55,913 nucleotides of DNA, taken from the NCBI GenBank assembly GCA_023664485.1, contig JAMPFK010000018.1, forward strand, positions 1 through 55,913. The letters are read 5' to 3'. Origin of the DNA: Bacteroides fragilis. Lineage in GTDB: Bacteria > Bacillota > Clostridia > Lachnospirales > Lachnospiraceae. The position numbers and the translations under genes were made by a program. Positions 32,624-39,791 of the stretch are shown here, piece by piece. Under the pieces are notes generated by a model. It was not told where the DNA came from and did not search any database. It saw only the letters and a program-made list of their open reading frames with translations. Every line of letters begins with the position of its first letter. The stretch's first letter is position 1.

Positions 32624-34135
32624 ATGAAAAATATATATTGTTCCTATTATACGAATTCGGAAGCGATTACAAATTATATGGTAAAACGTTTGGAACTGCA
32701 GGACGGAGATAAAGTTTTAGAACCCTCATCCGGCGAGGGCATTTTTATAGAATCCATATTGCGTGAGGAGAAAAACCTGGAAATAGAAGCTCTGGAGATG
32801 AATGCGGAGGCGGTGGAAATATTAAAAAGAAAGTTTGCAGATGAGAAGCGGGTAAAAGAAATCCGCGAAACAGATACGCTTTTTGATTCACAGCTGGATA
32901 TGTATGCAATGTTTCATGGATATTATGATAAAGTGATAGGAAATCCTCCTTACGGCGCATGGCAGGATTACGATAAGAGAAAGGAGCTGAAACATAAATA
33001 CAGAGGGTATTATGTGAAAGAGACGTATTCTCTGTTTTTGCTGAGAGGTCTTTCCGTTTTAAAGGAAGGGGGAACTTTATCCTTTATCGTTCCCGATACT
33101 TTTCTTTTCCTGAATATGCATGAAAATTTGAGAAAGGCATTGTTGAAAAATGCAAAAATAACAGAGGTGCTGATTTTTCCGTCAAGATTCTTTCCGGGAG
33201 TGAGTTTTGGCTACTCGAACTTATCGATTATTACGTTAAAAAGGACGGACGGAGAGAAAAAAGCGCTGGAAAATACGATTCGTGTAATACGGGGATTTAA
33301 AGATGCGGGCGAGCTTTCCGGAGTCCTGTATGATAATTTTGCGAAAGAGATTCAGATAGATATGATCAGGCAGTCGGATATTTTAAAAAATCCGAATACG
33401 CGGTTCCTGCTGAAAGATGCGGAAATAAAGCTGGATATGAATAAAGCGGAAACCATGCTGGGGGATTTCTCGGACGTTGTAACGGGGTTCTATTGCGGCG
33501 ATAACCTGAAATTTATCCGGGTAAAGGATAAAATGGTAAAAGGATCGAAAAACTATGATATTGTGAAAGAGGATGAAGTAATAGAATGTTCCTCGCTGGA
33601 AGGGATTGAAGAATACGGAAAAAGTTATGTTCCTTATGTAAAAAGCGCTCCCGCCAAAAGATATTTGAGAGAAAGAGATGAGTGGTTCGTCAAATGGGAT
33701 AAGGAAGCCATTGCATATTATAATTCAAATAAAAAATCCCGTTTTCAGAATTCAGGATTTTATTTCAGAACGGGAATCGCGATTCCTATGGTGAAATCCC
33801 GGACGTTAAAGGCAACGTTGATCAGTAACCGGATATTCGATCAATCGATTGTCGGGATTTTTCCAAAGGATGAAAAATATTTGTATTATATTCTGGCTTA
33901 TATGAATTCGGATATTGTATGCAGGATGATACATATAATAAATCCGACAGCGAACAATTCTTCCAATTATATCAAGCAGCTGCCGTTCAGCGTACCTGAT
34001 GAGGAAGAATTGCAGACAGTGGACAATCTGGTCCATAAAATTATCAATGCTTTTCAGGAAGAGCCGGTCGTCGAGGAAACGCAGAAAGAATTGAATGAGA
34101 TCTTTGAAAAAAAGTATAGAAGACTTTTGGCATAG
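32624..34135 (+). CDS. N6-adenine DNA methyltransferase (gamma class)
   Basis: 503 residues; start ATG 32624 (MKNIYCSYYTNSEAI) because GGAG lies 7 bases upstream and the longer frame begins inside the MITE. SAM motif VLEPSSGEGIF is near residues 28-38, and NPPY at 107-110, the order of TaqI/Eco57I-like N6-adenine methyltransferases. The C-terminal half (about 290-480) is the probable target-recognition domain. It probably protects DNA from the restriction enzyme at 31522-32418. A MITE now separates the two genes. The MITE could supply or disrupt the methyltransferase promoter. Confidence 0.88.
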   Translation: MKNIYCSYYTNSEAITNYMVKRLELQDGDKVLEPSSGEGIFIESILREEKNLEIEALEMNAEAVEILKRKFADEKRVKEIRETDTLFDSQLDMYAMFHGYYDKVIGNPPYGAWQDYDKRKELKHKYRGYYVKETYSLFLLRGLSVLKEGGTLSFIVPDTFLFLNMHENLRKALLKNAKITEVLIFPSRFFPGVSFGYSNLSIITLKRTDGEKKALENTIRVIRGFKDAGELSGVLYDNFAKEIQIDMIRQSDILKNPNTRFLLKDAEIKLDMNKAETMLGDFSDVVTGFYCGDNLKFIRVKDKMVKGSKNYDIVKEDEVIECSSLEGIEEYGKSYVPYVKSAPAKRYLRERDEWFVKWDKEAIAYYNSNKKSRFQNSGFYFRTGIAIPMVKSRTLKATLISNRIFDQSIVGIFPKDEKYLYYILAYMNSDIVCRMIHIINPTANNSSNYIKQLPFSVPDEEELQTVDNLVHKIINAFQEEPVVEETQKELNEIFEKKYRRLLA

Positions 34136-34192
34136 AGGCGAAAGAGAGATAAAAAAGGCTTTTCAAAGGCAGGCAAGGACGGAGATACGGAT

Positions 34193-34894
34193 ATGATGCA
34201 CAAAATAGCGGTTCTTTCGGATACACACGGGCTTCTGCGCCCGGAAATAAGGGAAATCCTGCGCGGCTGTGAGATAATTCTGCATGGCGGCGATATCAAC
34301 AGGCAGAAACTGTTGGACGAACTGAATCAGATTGCGCCGGTATATGTTGTCCGCGGCAACAATGATAAGGATTGGGCGGAAGGTCTGCCGGAGACCCGGG
34401 CTTTTGCCCTGTATGGCCTCCGTTTCTTTATGACGCACAACAAAAAGCAGGTTCCGAAAGATATTGACGCGGAGATTGTGATTTACGGGCATTCCCATAA
34501 ATACGAAGAAAAGTATGACGACGGAAAGCTGTTCTTAAATCCGGGCAGCTGCGGGCCGGGAAGGTTTGGCCAGCCGGTAACGATGGCGATCCTTGAGGTG
34601 GAGGAGGGATCCGGAGAGGAAGAGGCGAAAGCTTTTTACCGCGTAAAGAAGATCGAGATATCCCGGGAATCTTTCAAAACGGCTGGAAACGGCCCTGAGG
34701 AACCGGAGAGACTGCCGGGGAATATCAGGCAGGTGATAACGGCGGTCATGAAGGATACAGACAAAGGCAGGACGGTGCAGGAAATCGCGGGAAGGAACGG
34801 CATCAGCCCGGCGCTTGCGGAGCAGATCTGCCGCCTTTACCTGACTCATCCGGGAGTGGATGCGGAGGGGATTATGGGGAAGATGGGGCTATAA
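34193..34894 (+). CDS. YfcE/MJ0936-type phosphodiesterase with C-terminal extension
   Basis: 233 residues, ATG 34193 (ATG 34196 also possible) behind GGAG. Residues 1-160 are a calcineurin-like metallophosphoesterase: VLSDTHG, ILHGGDI, VVRGNND and IYGHSHK are the metal-binding motifs, all intact, so it should cleave phosphodiesters with two metals. After about residue 175 an extra segment (ERLPGNIRQVITAVM, TVQEIAGRNGISPALAEQICRLYL) reads as a helix-turn-helix-like tail not present in basic YfcE proteins. The substrate is unknown. It lies between the methyltransferase and a TetR-type regulator. Confidence 0.88.
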   Translation: MMHKIAVLSDTHGLLRPEIREILRGCEIILHGGDINRQKLLDELNQIAPVYVVRGNNDKDWAEGLPETRAFALYGLRFFMTHNKKQVPKDIDAEIVIYGHSHKYEEKYDDGKLFLNPGSCGPGRFGQPVTMAILEVEEGSGEEEAKAFYRVKKIEISRESFKTAGNGPEEPERLPGNIRQVITAVMKDTDKGRTVQEIAGRNGISPALAEQICRLYLTHPGVDAEGIMGKMGL

Positions 34895-34972
34895 GGCTGA
34901 CAGCATTTGTGCTACAATAAAAGCAGCTTTAGCAGGCAGCGTTACGCAAAAGAAAAAGCGAGGAACCTTCCG

Positions 34973-35539
34973 ATGTCCAATATGACCAAATATGCGCTGG
35001 AAGCATCCTTAAAAAAGCTTCTGATGCAGAAACCATTAGATAAAGTAACGATTAACGATTTAACTTCCGACTGCGGCATCAGCCGTATGGCCTTTTATTA
35101 CCATTTCAGGGATATCTATGATCTGGTAGAGTGGATATGCCTGGAGGATGCCATGCGGGCGCTGCAGGGGAAAAAGACTTATGACAGCTGGCAGGAAGGC
35201 CTGCGCCAGATTTTTGAGGAGGTGCTTGAAAACAAAACCTTCGTTCTGAACGTTTATCATTCTGTCAGCAGGGAGCAGATCGAAAATTATTTATATAAAC
35301 TGACTTATGGCCTGCTCATCGATGTCGTGGAAGAAAAAGCCGTCGGCATTCCGGTCGCGGAGGACGATAAAAAGTTCATTGCGGATTTTTATAAATACAG
35401 TTTTGTAGGGATTATGCTGGACTGGATCAAACAGGGCATGAAAGCGGATTACCATATCATCGTGGAAAAGATAAGCATTGCCGTGAAAGGAAGCATGGAT
35501 AATTCCATACATAATTTTCTGACAAAAGGAAGGGGATGA
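34973..35539 (+). CDS. TetR-family regulator (DhaS-like)
   Basis: 188 residues from ATG 34973 (GAGGAA upstream). The N-terminal DNA-binding domain (about 5-55: LEASLKKLLMQKPLDKVTINDLTSDCGISRMAFYYHF) is of the type with DhaS-like regulators, where TetR_C_8-like ligand domains follow. The second half carries a helical bundle with YHSVSREQIENYLYKL and YKYSFVGIMLDWIKQGM. The target is unknown. A solitary integrase gene follows after 290 bases. Confidence 0.8.
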   Translation: MSNMTKYALEASLKKLLMQKPLDKVTINDLTSDCGISRMAFYYHFRDIYDLVEWICLEDAMRALQGKKTYDSWQEGLRQIFEEVLENKTFVLNVYHSVSREQIENYLYKLTYGLLIDVVEEKAVGIPVAEDDKKFIADFYKYSFVGIMLDWIKQGMKADYHIIVEKISIAVKGSMDNSIHNFLTKGRG

Positions 35540-35583
35540 AAGAGCACGGACTTATCCCGTGAGGCTTTACGACCCCTTCCTTT
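35525..35583 (+). terminator. Stem-loop at the end of the TetR gene
   Basis: AAAGGAAGGGG (35525-35535) pairs perfectly with CCCCTTCCTTT (35573-35583), and an inner CACGG/CCGTG stem lies between. The outer stem overlaps the stop codon. A second hairpin follows at 35636-35673. Confidence 0.5.
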
Positions 35584-35635
35584 CAATATTTCATACGTCA
35601 TCCGCCTGCAAATGCACGCGATTCGCCGTAAGATG

Positions 35636-35673
35636 GAAAATGCCTTCGGAATGAAGATTCCGGGGGCATTTTC
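35636..35673 (+). terminator. Hairpin with T-rich tail before the integrase
   Basis: GAAAATGCC-T-TCGGAAT pairs with ATTCCGG-G-GGCATTTTC around a GAAG loop (35636-35673), then ATTTTTT 9 bases on. Likely terminator of the TetR transcript. The rest of 35584-35828 shows no other gene. Confidence 0.55.
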
Positions 35674-35828
35674 AGTGCAAATTTTTTCTGAAATTTCTTT
35701 CGCCTGCGAAAAGAAAATCCTGTACCGGCATTCTTTTACCGCATTTTATGATAAAAGGAGAGAAAAAAGCGCAATTTGTGGTCAATTTTGCGGTCATAAA
35801 TCTTGCGGGAAGAAAGGAAGGAACGCCT

Positions 35829-36950
35829 ATGGCAAGACATGGAGAAAATATCAGAAAAAGAAAAGACGGACGCTGGGAAGGGCGCTATCCCGTGTACAAT
35901 GCGGAAAAAGAAAAACAAGTCTACCGCTCCGTTTACGGCAGGAGCTATGAGGAGGCCAGAGAGCGGCTGGCCGCAAAGAAAAATCTTTTGAAAGACAAGT
36001 CCCGGACGGAAGGCGAAGAACAGGCACAGAGCCTGCGTATTCCGGAGGAAATTGTGTTCGGGGATATGTTTCAGGACTGGCTCATGCAGATTAAGGAAAA
36101 AAGGAAGCTTTCGACTTATGTAAAATATCATATGATCTACCGGAATCATCTCGAAGAATCGTTTGGGAATGCCGCGCTGTCTGAAATAACGGATGCGTTT
36201 GTAAGAGAACGGATACAGGAGCCTTTATCGGACAGCTTCCGCAGCAGTATTTACTGCGTGATGAATCAGGTGCTGAAATTCGCCGCGGATAAATACGCCG
36301 TACCGATAACAGGGCTGAAAAAGCCGGCTTCGGAAATGAACGGCCGGCCTGTAAAAATATTTTCGAGACAGGAACAGAAAAAGCTGCTTTCCACACTTTA
36401 TCATGAAATGGATTTCTCTAAAATGGCAGTTCTTTTCTGCCTGTTCACAGGGCTTCGGCTGGGAGAAATCTGCGCGCTCAAATGGGAGGATATCGATTGG
36501 GAAAATCAGATCCTCGTCGTCAGAAGAACGGTACAGCGTCTTTACGCGGAAGGGCGCAGGACAAAGACGGCTCTCATGGAAACAGGGCCGAAAAGCGAAT
36601 ATTCCAGACGGGAAATACCGCTGCCTGTTTCCGTACTGGAGCTGCTTCTCAAATTCCGCGGGGATCAGGAATATGTATTCGGCGGCGACAGACCGATGGA
36701 ACCGAGAACCTTACAGTATCATTTTAAGCGGATACTAAGGGAGGCGGGACTGCAGGATGCGAATTTTCATATTCTGCGCCATACTTTTTCCACCAACTGT
36801 ATCGAAGGCGGCGCGGACGTAAAGAGCCTCAGCGAAATGCTGGGGCATGCCGATGTGCAGATTACGCTGAACCGCTATGTTCATCCTTCCATGGATATCA
36901 AACGGCGGTATATGAATGAGCTTTCCCGGTTTTATGGCCAGGTAGTGTGA
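35829..36950 (+). CDS. Solitary tyrosine recombinase/integrase
   Basis: 373 residues from ATG 35829, behind AAGGAACGCCT. Residues 1-60 include an AP2-like N-terminal strand region (KRKDGRWEGRYP), followed by a SAM-like core-binding domain (about 80-160) and the catalytic domain. The active-site residues are all present: Arg210, His314, Arg317, His340 and the nucleophile Tyr350 (LNRYVHPS). It probably catalyses site-specific recombination. No other phage or transposon genes are next to it, so it is a solo integrase: a relic of an element, or the switch of an invertible DNA segment. Palindromes lie downstream (37016-37120). Confidence 0.9.
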   Translation: MARHGENIRKRKDGRWEGRYPVYNAEKEKQVYRSVYGRSYEEARERLAAKKNLLKDKSRTEGEEQAQSLRIPEEIVFGDMFQDWLMQIKEKRKLSTYVKYHMIYRNHLEESFGNAALSEITDAFVRERIQEPLSDSFRSSIYCVMNQVLKFAADKYAVPITGLKKPASEMNGRPVKIFSRQEQKKLLSTLYHEMDFSKMAVLFCLFTGLRLGEICALKWEDIDWENQILVVRRTVQRLYAEGRRTKTALMETGPKSEYSRREIPLPVSVLELLLKFRGDQEYVFGGDRPMEPRTLQYHFKRILREAGLQDANFHILRHTFSTNCIEGGADVKSLSEMLGHADVQITLNRYVHPSMDIKRRYMNELSRFYGQVV

Positions 36951-37015
36951 GGAAAACTTATATTTGCGGCTTTTCATGCCCTTTTCCCGGTCTTTCCGGA
37001 AAGGCCCGACAGATA

Positions 37016-37120
37016 GGTTGAAAAATAAGCTTGATAGCTTATTTTTCAACCGGCAATTTGAGTTAGAGCCTCAAATATGCCTTGATCGCAGATGAGAAAT
37101 CGCCTGCGCGAATTTCTCAT
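37016..37120. repeat. Three successive palindromes downstream of the integrase
   Basis: GGTTGAAAAATAAGC / GCTTATTTTTCAACC (37016-37030, 37037-37051; loop TTGATA), ATTTGAG / CTCAAAT (37056-37062, 37070-37076), and ATGAGAAAT / ATTTCTCAT (37092-37100, 37112-37120). The first is a perfect 15-bp stem. 36951-37316 holds no gene. Confidence 0.6.
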
Positions 37121-37316
37121 CGCGTATCATCGCAGTAAACTGCTCTGACATGGATGATTATGTTAAGCAATTATGCGGCTTTTTGTAAGAAATTCTTTCG
37201 TTTTTCCACCGCACCATCTTTCGTTTTGCCATTTATGCTATAAACAGCTCCCAAAATAATCTGCAGCCGGGCTGCTCCATCCGGTCCGGCGTGACAAAAG
37301 AAAGGCATACAAAGAA

Positions 37317-37826
37317 ATGGACATCGATCTCCTTACCCTTTATTTTACCCGATACGGCGGCGCCGCCATCTTTCTGATCGTACTGCTGGAATATATGAAC
37401 ATGCCCGGCTTCCCGGCGGGGGTGATCATGCCGCTTTCCGGCGTATGGGCCGCCCGCGGGAACATTCATTTTTTGACGGTCCTGCTGATTACATTTTCTG
37501 CAGGCGTGCTCGGCAGCTGGATTTTATATTTTCTGGGAAGGACGGGCGGGAACCTGCTGCTGGAAAAATATCTGAAGAAATTCCCAGGGCACCGGGAGGC
37601 CGTCGAACGGAATTTTGAAATGATACGGCAAAAGGGGTGCTTCGGTATCTTTCTGAGCAAGCTGATCCCCATGGTCAGAACGCTTGTCTCCCTGCCCGCC
37701 GGCGTCCTGAAAATCAACTTTGCAAAATACACGCTAAGCTCCGCCCTTGGCGTATTTATCTGGAATCTTTTCTTTGTGGGGGCCGGGTATTTCTTTGGAG
37801 ATGCGGTATTTGCTTATTTAAAATAA
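37317..37826 (+). CDS. DedA family membrane protein
   Basis: 169 residues, ATG 37317 with GAAAGG about 11 bases upstream. The opening YGGAAIFLIVLLEYMNMPGFPAGVIMPLSG and FGIFLSKLIPMVRTLVSLPAGVLKINF (with the conserved Arg and Pro) are DedA/SNARE-associated signatures. These proteins have several membrane helices and act in lipid flipping or proton-driven transport; UPF/DedA members in Gram-positives can influence polyprenyl carrier recycling. It is followed by a glycolipid-type glycosyltransferase. Confidence 0.88.
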   Translation: MDIDLLTLYFTRYGGAAIFLIVLLEYMNMPGFPAGVIMPLSGVWAARGNIHFLTVLLITFSAGVLGSWILYFLGRTGGNLLLEKYLKKFPGHREAVERNFEMIRQKGCFGIFLSKLIPMVRTLVSLPAGVLKINFAKYTLSSALGVFIWNLFFVGAGYFFGDAVFAYLK

Positions 37827-37840
37827 GACGGGAGTAATAT

Positions 37841-37880
37841 TACTGTGAAAAATAAATTTTCACAGGCTGAGCAGAAATGG
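37841..37880. repeat. Interspersed hairpin repeat, short copy
   Basis: TACTGTGAAAAATAAATTTT (37841-37860) and GGCTGAGCAGAAATGG (37865-37880) match the ends of the longer copy at 14508-14596. CTGTGAAAA (37843-37851) and TTTTCACAG (37857-37865) are a perfect inverted repeat. It lies between the DedA gene and the glycosyltransferase. Confidence 0.65.
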
Positions 37881-37888
37881 AGATTACG

Positions 37889-39118
37889 ATGAAAATTGCA
37901 ATGATGACCAACAGCTATAAACCTTTTATCGCCGGCGTTCCGGTTTCGATCGAGCGGCTGAGCGAGGGGCTTCGGGAGAACGGGCACGAGGTAGTCGTGT
38001 TTGCGCCGGATTATGAGGGACAGGAGGACGATGACCATATCGAGCGCTATCGAGCGCTGATCAAGGGCATTGTGAACGGTTTTTCGGTGCCGGACAGCTT
38101 CGACCCGAAAATAGAAAAACGGTTCCGGGAGGGAAATTTCGATATCATCCATGTCCATCATCCGATGCTGATCGGTCAGACGGCCCTGTATCTGTCCCGA
38201 AAATATCATGTGCCGCTCTGCTATACCTGCCATACGCGGTACGAGCAGTATCTTCATTATCTTGTGAAGCCGCCCTTTTTACAGCGCCTTTCCGGGGATT
38301 TTACGCAAAGGCTGGTTAAAAATTATGTAAACCACTATGCGGAACAGTGCAGTCTCGTGTTCGTGCCTGCGCCGTCCATGCAGGCATATCTGGAAGAGGA
38401 CGGAAGCCGCCGGGAAATCGCGGTGCTCCCGACGGGGCTTGGAAGGGAGAGCTTTGAGGCGGACGAGGAAGAGGCGGCGTATCTGCGGGAGCTTCTGCGG
38501 GGGGAAAAGAAATATCTTTTCTGTACGGTGGCGAGGCTGGCGAAAGAAAAGAACCTCGGTTTCTTATTCCGTGCGCTTGCGCTGAGAAAGGAAAAGCGCG
38601 GCGCCGATTTCCGGCTGGCGGTGGTGGGAGAGGGGCCGTATCGGAGGCGGCTGCGCTCTCTGGCGGAAACGCTGGGCATCCGGGAGGAGGTTGCTTTTAT
38701 CGGGGAGGTTCCGAATGAAAAGGTGAAGAATTACTGCAGGGCGGCGGACCTTTTTCTGTTCTCTTCTCTGTCCGAGACACAGGGGATCGTGCTGCTGGAG
38801 GCGATGGCGGCGGCGACGCCCGTGCTGGCGGTAAGGGCGCCGGGAGTCCGGGATGTGGTTGTAAACGGCCGGAACGGATATATGACGGATGTGTCGGAAA
38901 TGGAATTTGAGAACATGCTGGAAACGCTTTTAAGGCAGGACAGGGCTTATCTGGAGCGGGGGGCGTTTGAGACCGCGGAAAAATATGAGATGCGGGAAAT
39001 TGCGAAAAGGGCGGCCGTCTATTATAATATTGCTATCCGGAATCAGGATCGGAACAGCAATCGTGAAAGAGAGGAAAAACGGTTTGGAAGCATTTCATAT
39101 TTTAATTGTAGAGGATGA
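37889..39118 (+). CDS. Family 4 glycosyltransferase (diacylglycerol-glucosyltransferase-like)
   Basis: 409 residues from ATG 37889 (MKIAMMTNSYKPFIAGV), chosen over ATG 37877 because GGAG lies 7 bases upstream. GT4-type features are the N-terminal GGVPVSIERLSEGL-like motif, the strand DIIHVHHPMLIGQTAL, the donor-binding loop VARLAKEKNLGFLFRAL, and the EX7E motif ETQGIVLLE (SLSETQGIVLLEAM). The N-terminus resembles alpha-monoglucosyl-diacylglycerol synthases, so it may make a glycolipid for the membrane. The gene overlaps the response regulator by 35 bases and sits after a DedA gene. Confidence 0.88.
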   Translation: MKIAMMTNSYKPFIAGVPVSIERLSEGLRENGHEVVVFAPDYEGQEDDDHIERYRALIKGIVNGFSVPDSFDPKIEKRFREGNFDIIHVHHPMLIGQTALYLSRKYHVPLCYTCHTRYEQYLHYLVKPPFLQRLSGDFTQRLVKNYVNHYAEQCSLVFVPAPSMQAYLEEDGSRREIAVLPTGLGRESFEADEEEAAYLRELLRGEKKYLFCTVARLAKEKNLGFLFRALALRKEKRGADFRLAVVGEGPYRRRLRSLAETLGIREEVAFIGEVPNEKVKNYCRAADLFLFSSLSETQGIVLLEAMAAATPVLAVRAPGVRDVVVNGRNGYMTDVSEMEFENMLETLLRQDRAYLERGAFETAEKYEMREIAKRAAVYYNIAIRNQDRNSNREREEKRFGSISYFNCRG

Positions 39119-39791
39119 TAAGGAAATTCGTGAAGGGATAGAAATTTATCTGAAAAATCAGGGTTATCAGGTATCGCAGGCGGCGGACGGCGTGGAAGGA
39201 CTGGAAAAGATAAAGGGACAGGAGATCCATCTTGCCATTGTGGATGTGATGATGCCCCGGATGGACGGGATCACGATGATGATGAAGGTCAGGGAAAGTG
39301 GCTATGATTTTCCGGTCATCATGCTTTCGGCCAAGTCGGAGGAAGTGGATAAGATCATGGGGCTGAATATGGGGGCGGATGATTATGTCACGAAGCCTTT
39401 CACGACGATGGAGCTTCTCGCGCGGGTCAATTCCCATCTGCGCCGTTACCGGAAATATCTGGAAGCGGTGGACGGGAAGCAGAGCGGTGAAAGAATCTAC
39501 TGTACAGGCGGTCTGGAACTGAACGAAGAGACGGTGGAAGTGAGCGTGGACGGAGAGCCGGTGAAGCTGACGCCGCTTGAATTTAAGATCTTACTGTTAT
39601 TGATGAAGAGTCCCGGCAGGGTGTTCAGCGCCGAGGAAATTTACGAGCGCGTCTGGAACGAGCAGGCCATCAATACGGATACGATTATGGTGCATATCAG
39701 GCGAATTCGGGAAAAAATAGAAATCAACCCGAAGGAGCCAAAATATTTAAAGGTGGTGTGGGGTGTTGGATACAAAATTGAAAAATGGTAA
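39084..39791 (+). CDS. OmpR-family response regulator
   Basis: 235 residues if it starts at TTG 39084 (MEAFHILIVEDD), which has AGAGAGG 10 bases upstream; GTG 39063 is another possibility. Receiver domain residues 5-117 with acidic pair Asp11-Asp12, phosphoacceptor Asp54 (VDVMMPRMDG) and the conserved KPF switch; winged-helix domain about 140-232 (LTPLEFKILLLLMKSPGRVFS, TDTIMVHIRRIREKIE). It is the partner of the sensor kinase that overlaps it by 29 bases. It also overlaps the glycosyltransferase gene by 35 bases, so all three are coupled. Confidence 0.9.
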   Translation: MEAFHILIVEDDKEIREGIEIYLKNQGYQVSQAADGVEGLEKIKGQEIHLAIVDVMMPRMDGITMMMKVRESGYDFPVIMLSAKSEEVDKIMGLNMGADDYVTKPFTTMELLARVNSHLRRYRKYLEAVDGKQSGERIYCTGGLELNEETVEVSVDGEPVKLTPLEFKILLLLMKSPGRVFSAEEIYERVWNEQAINTDTIMVHIRRIREKIEINPKEPKYLKVVWGVGYKIEKW

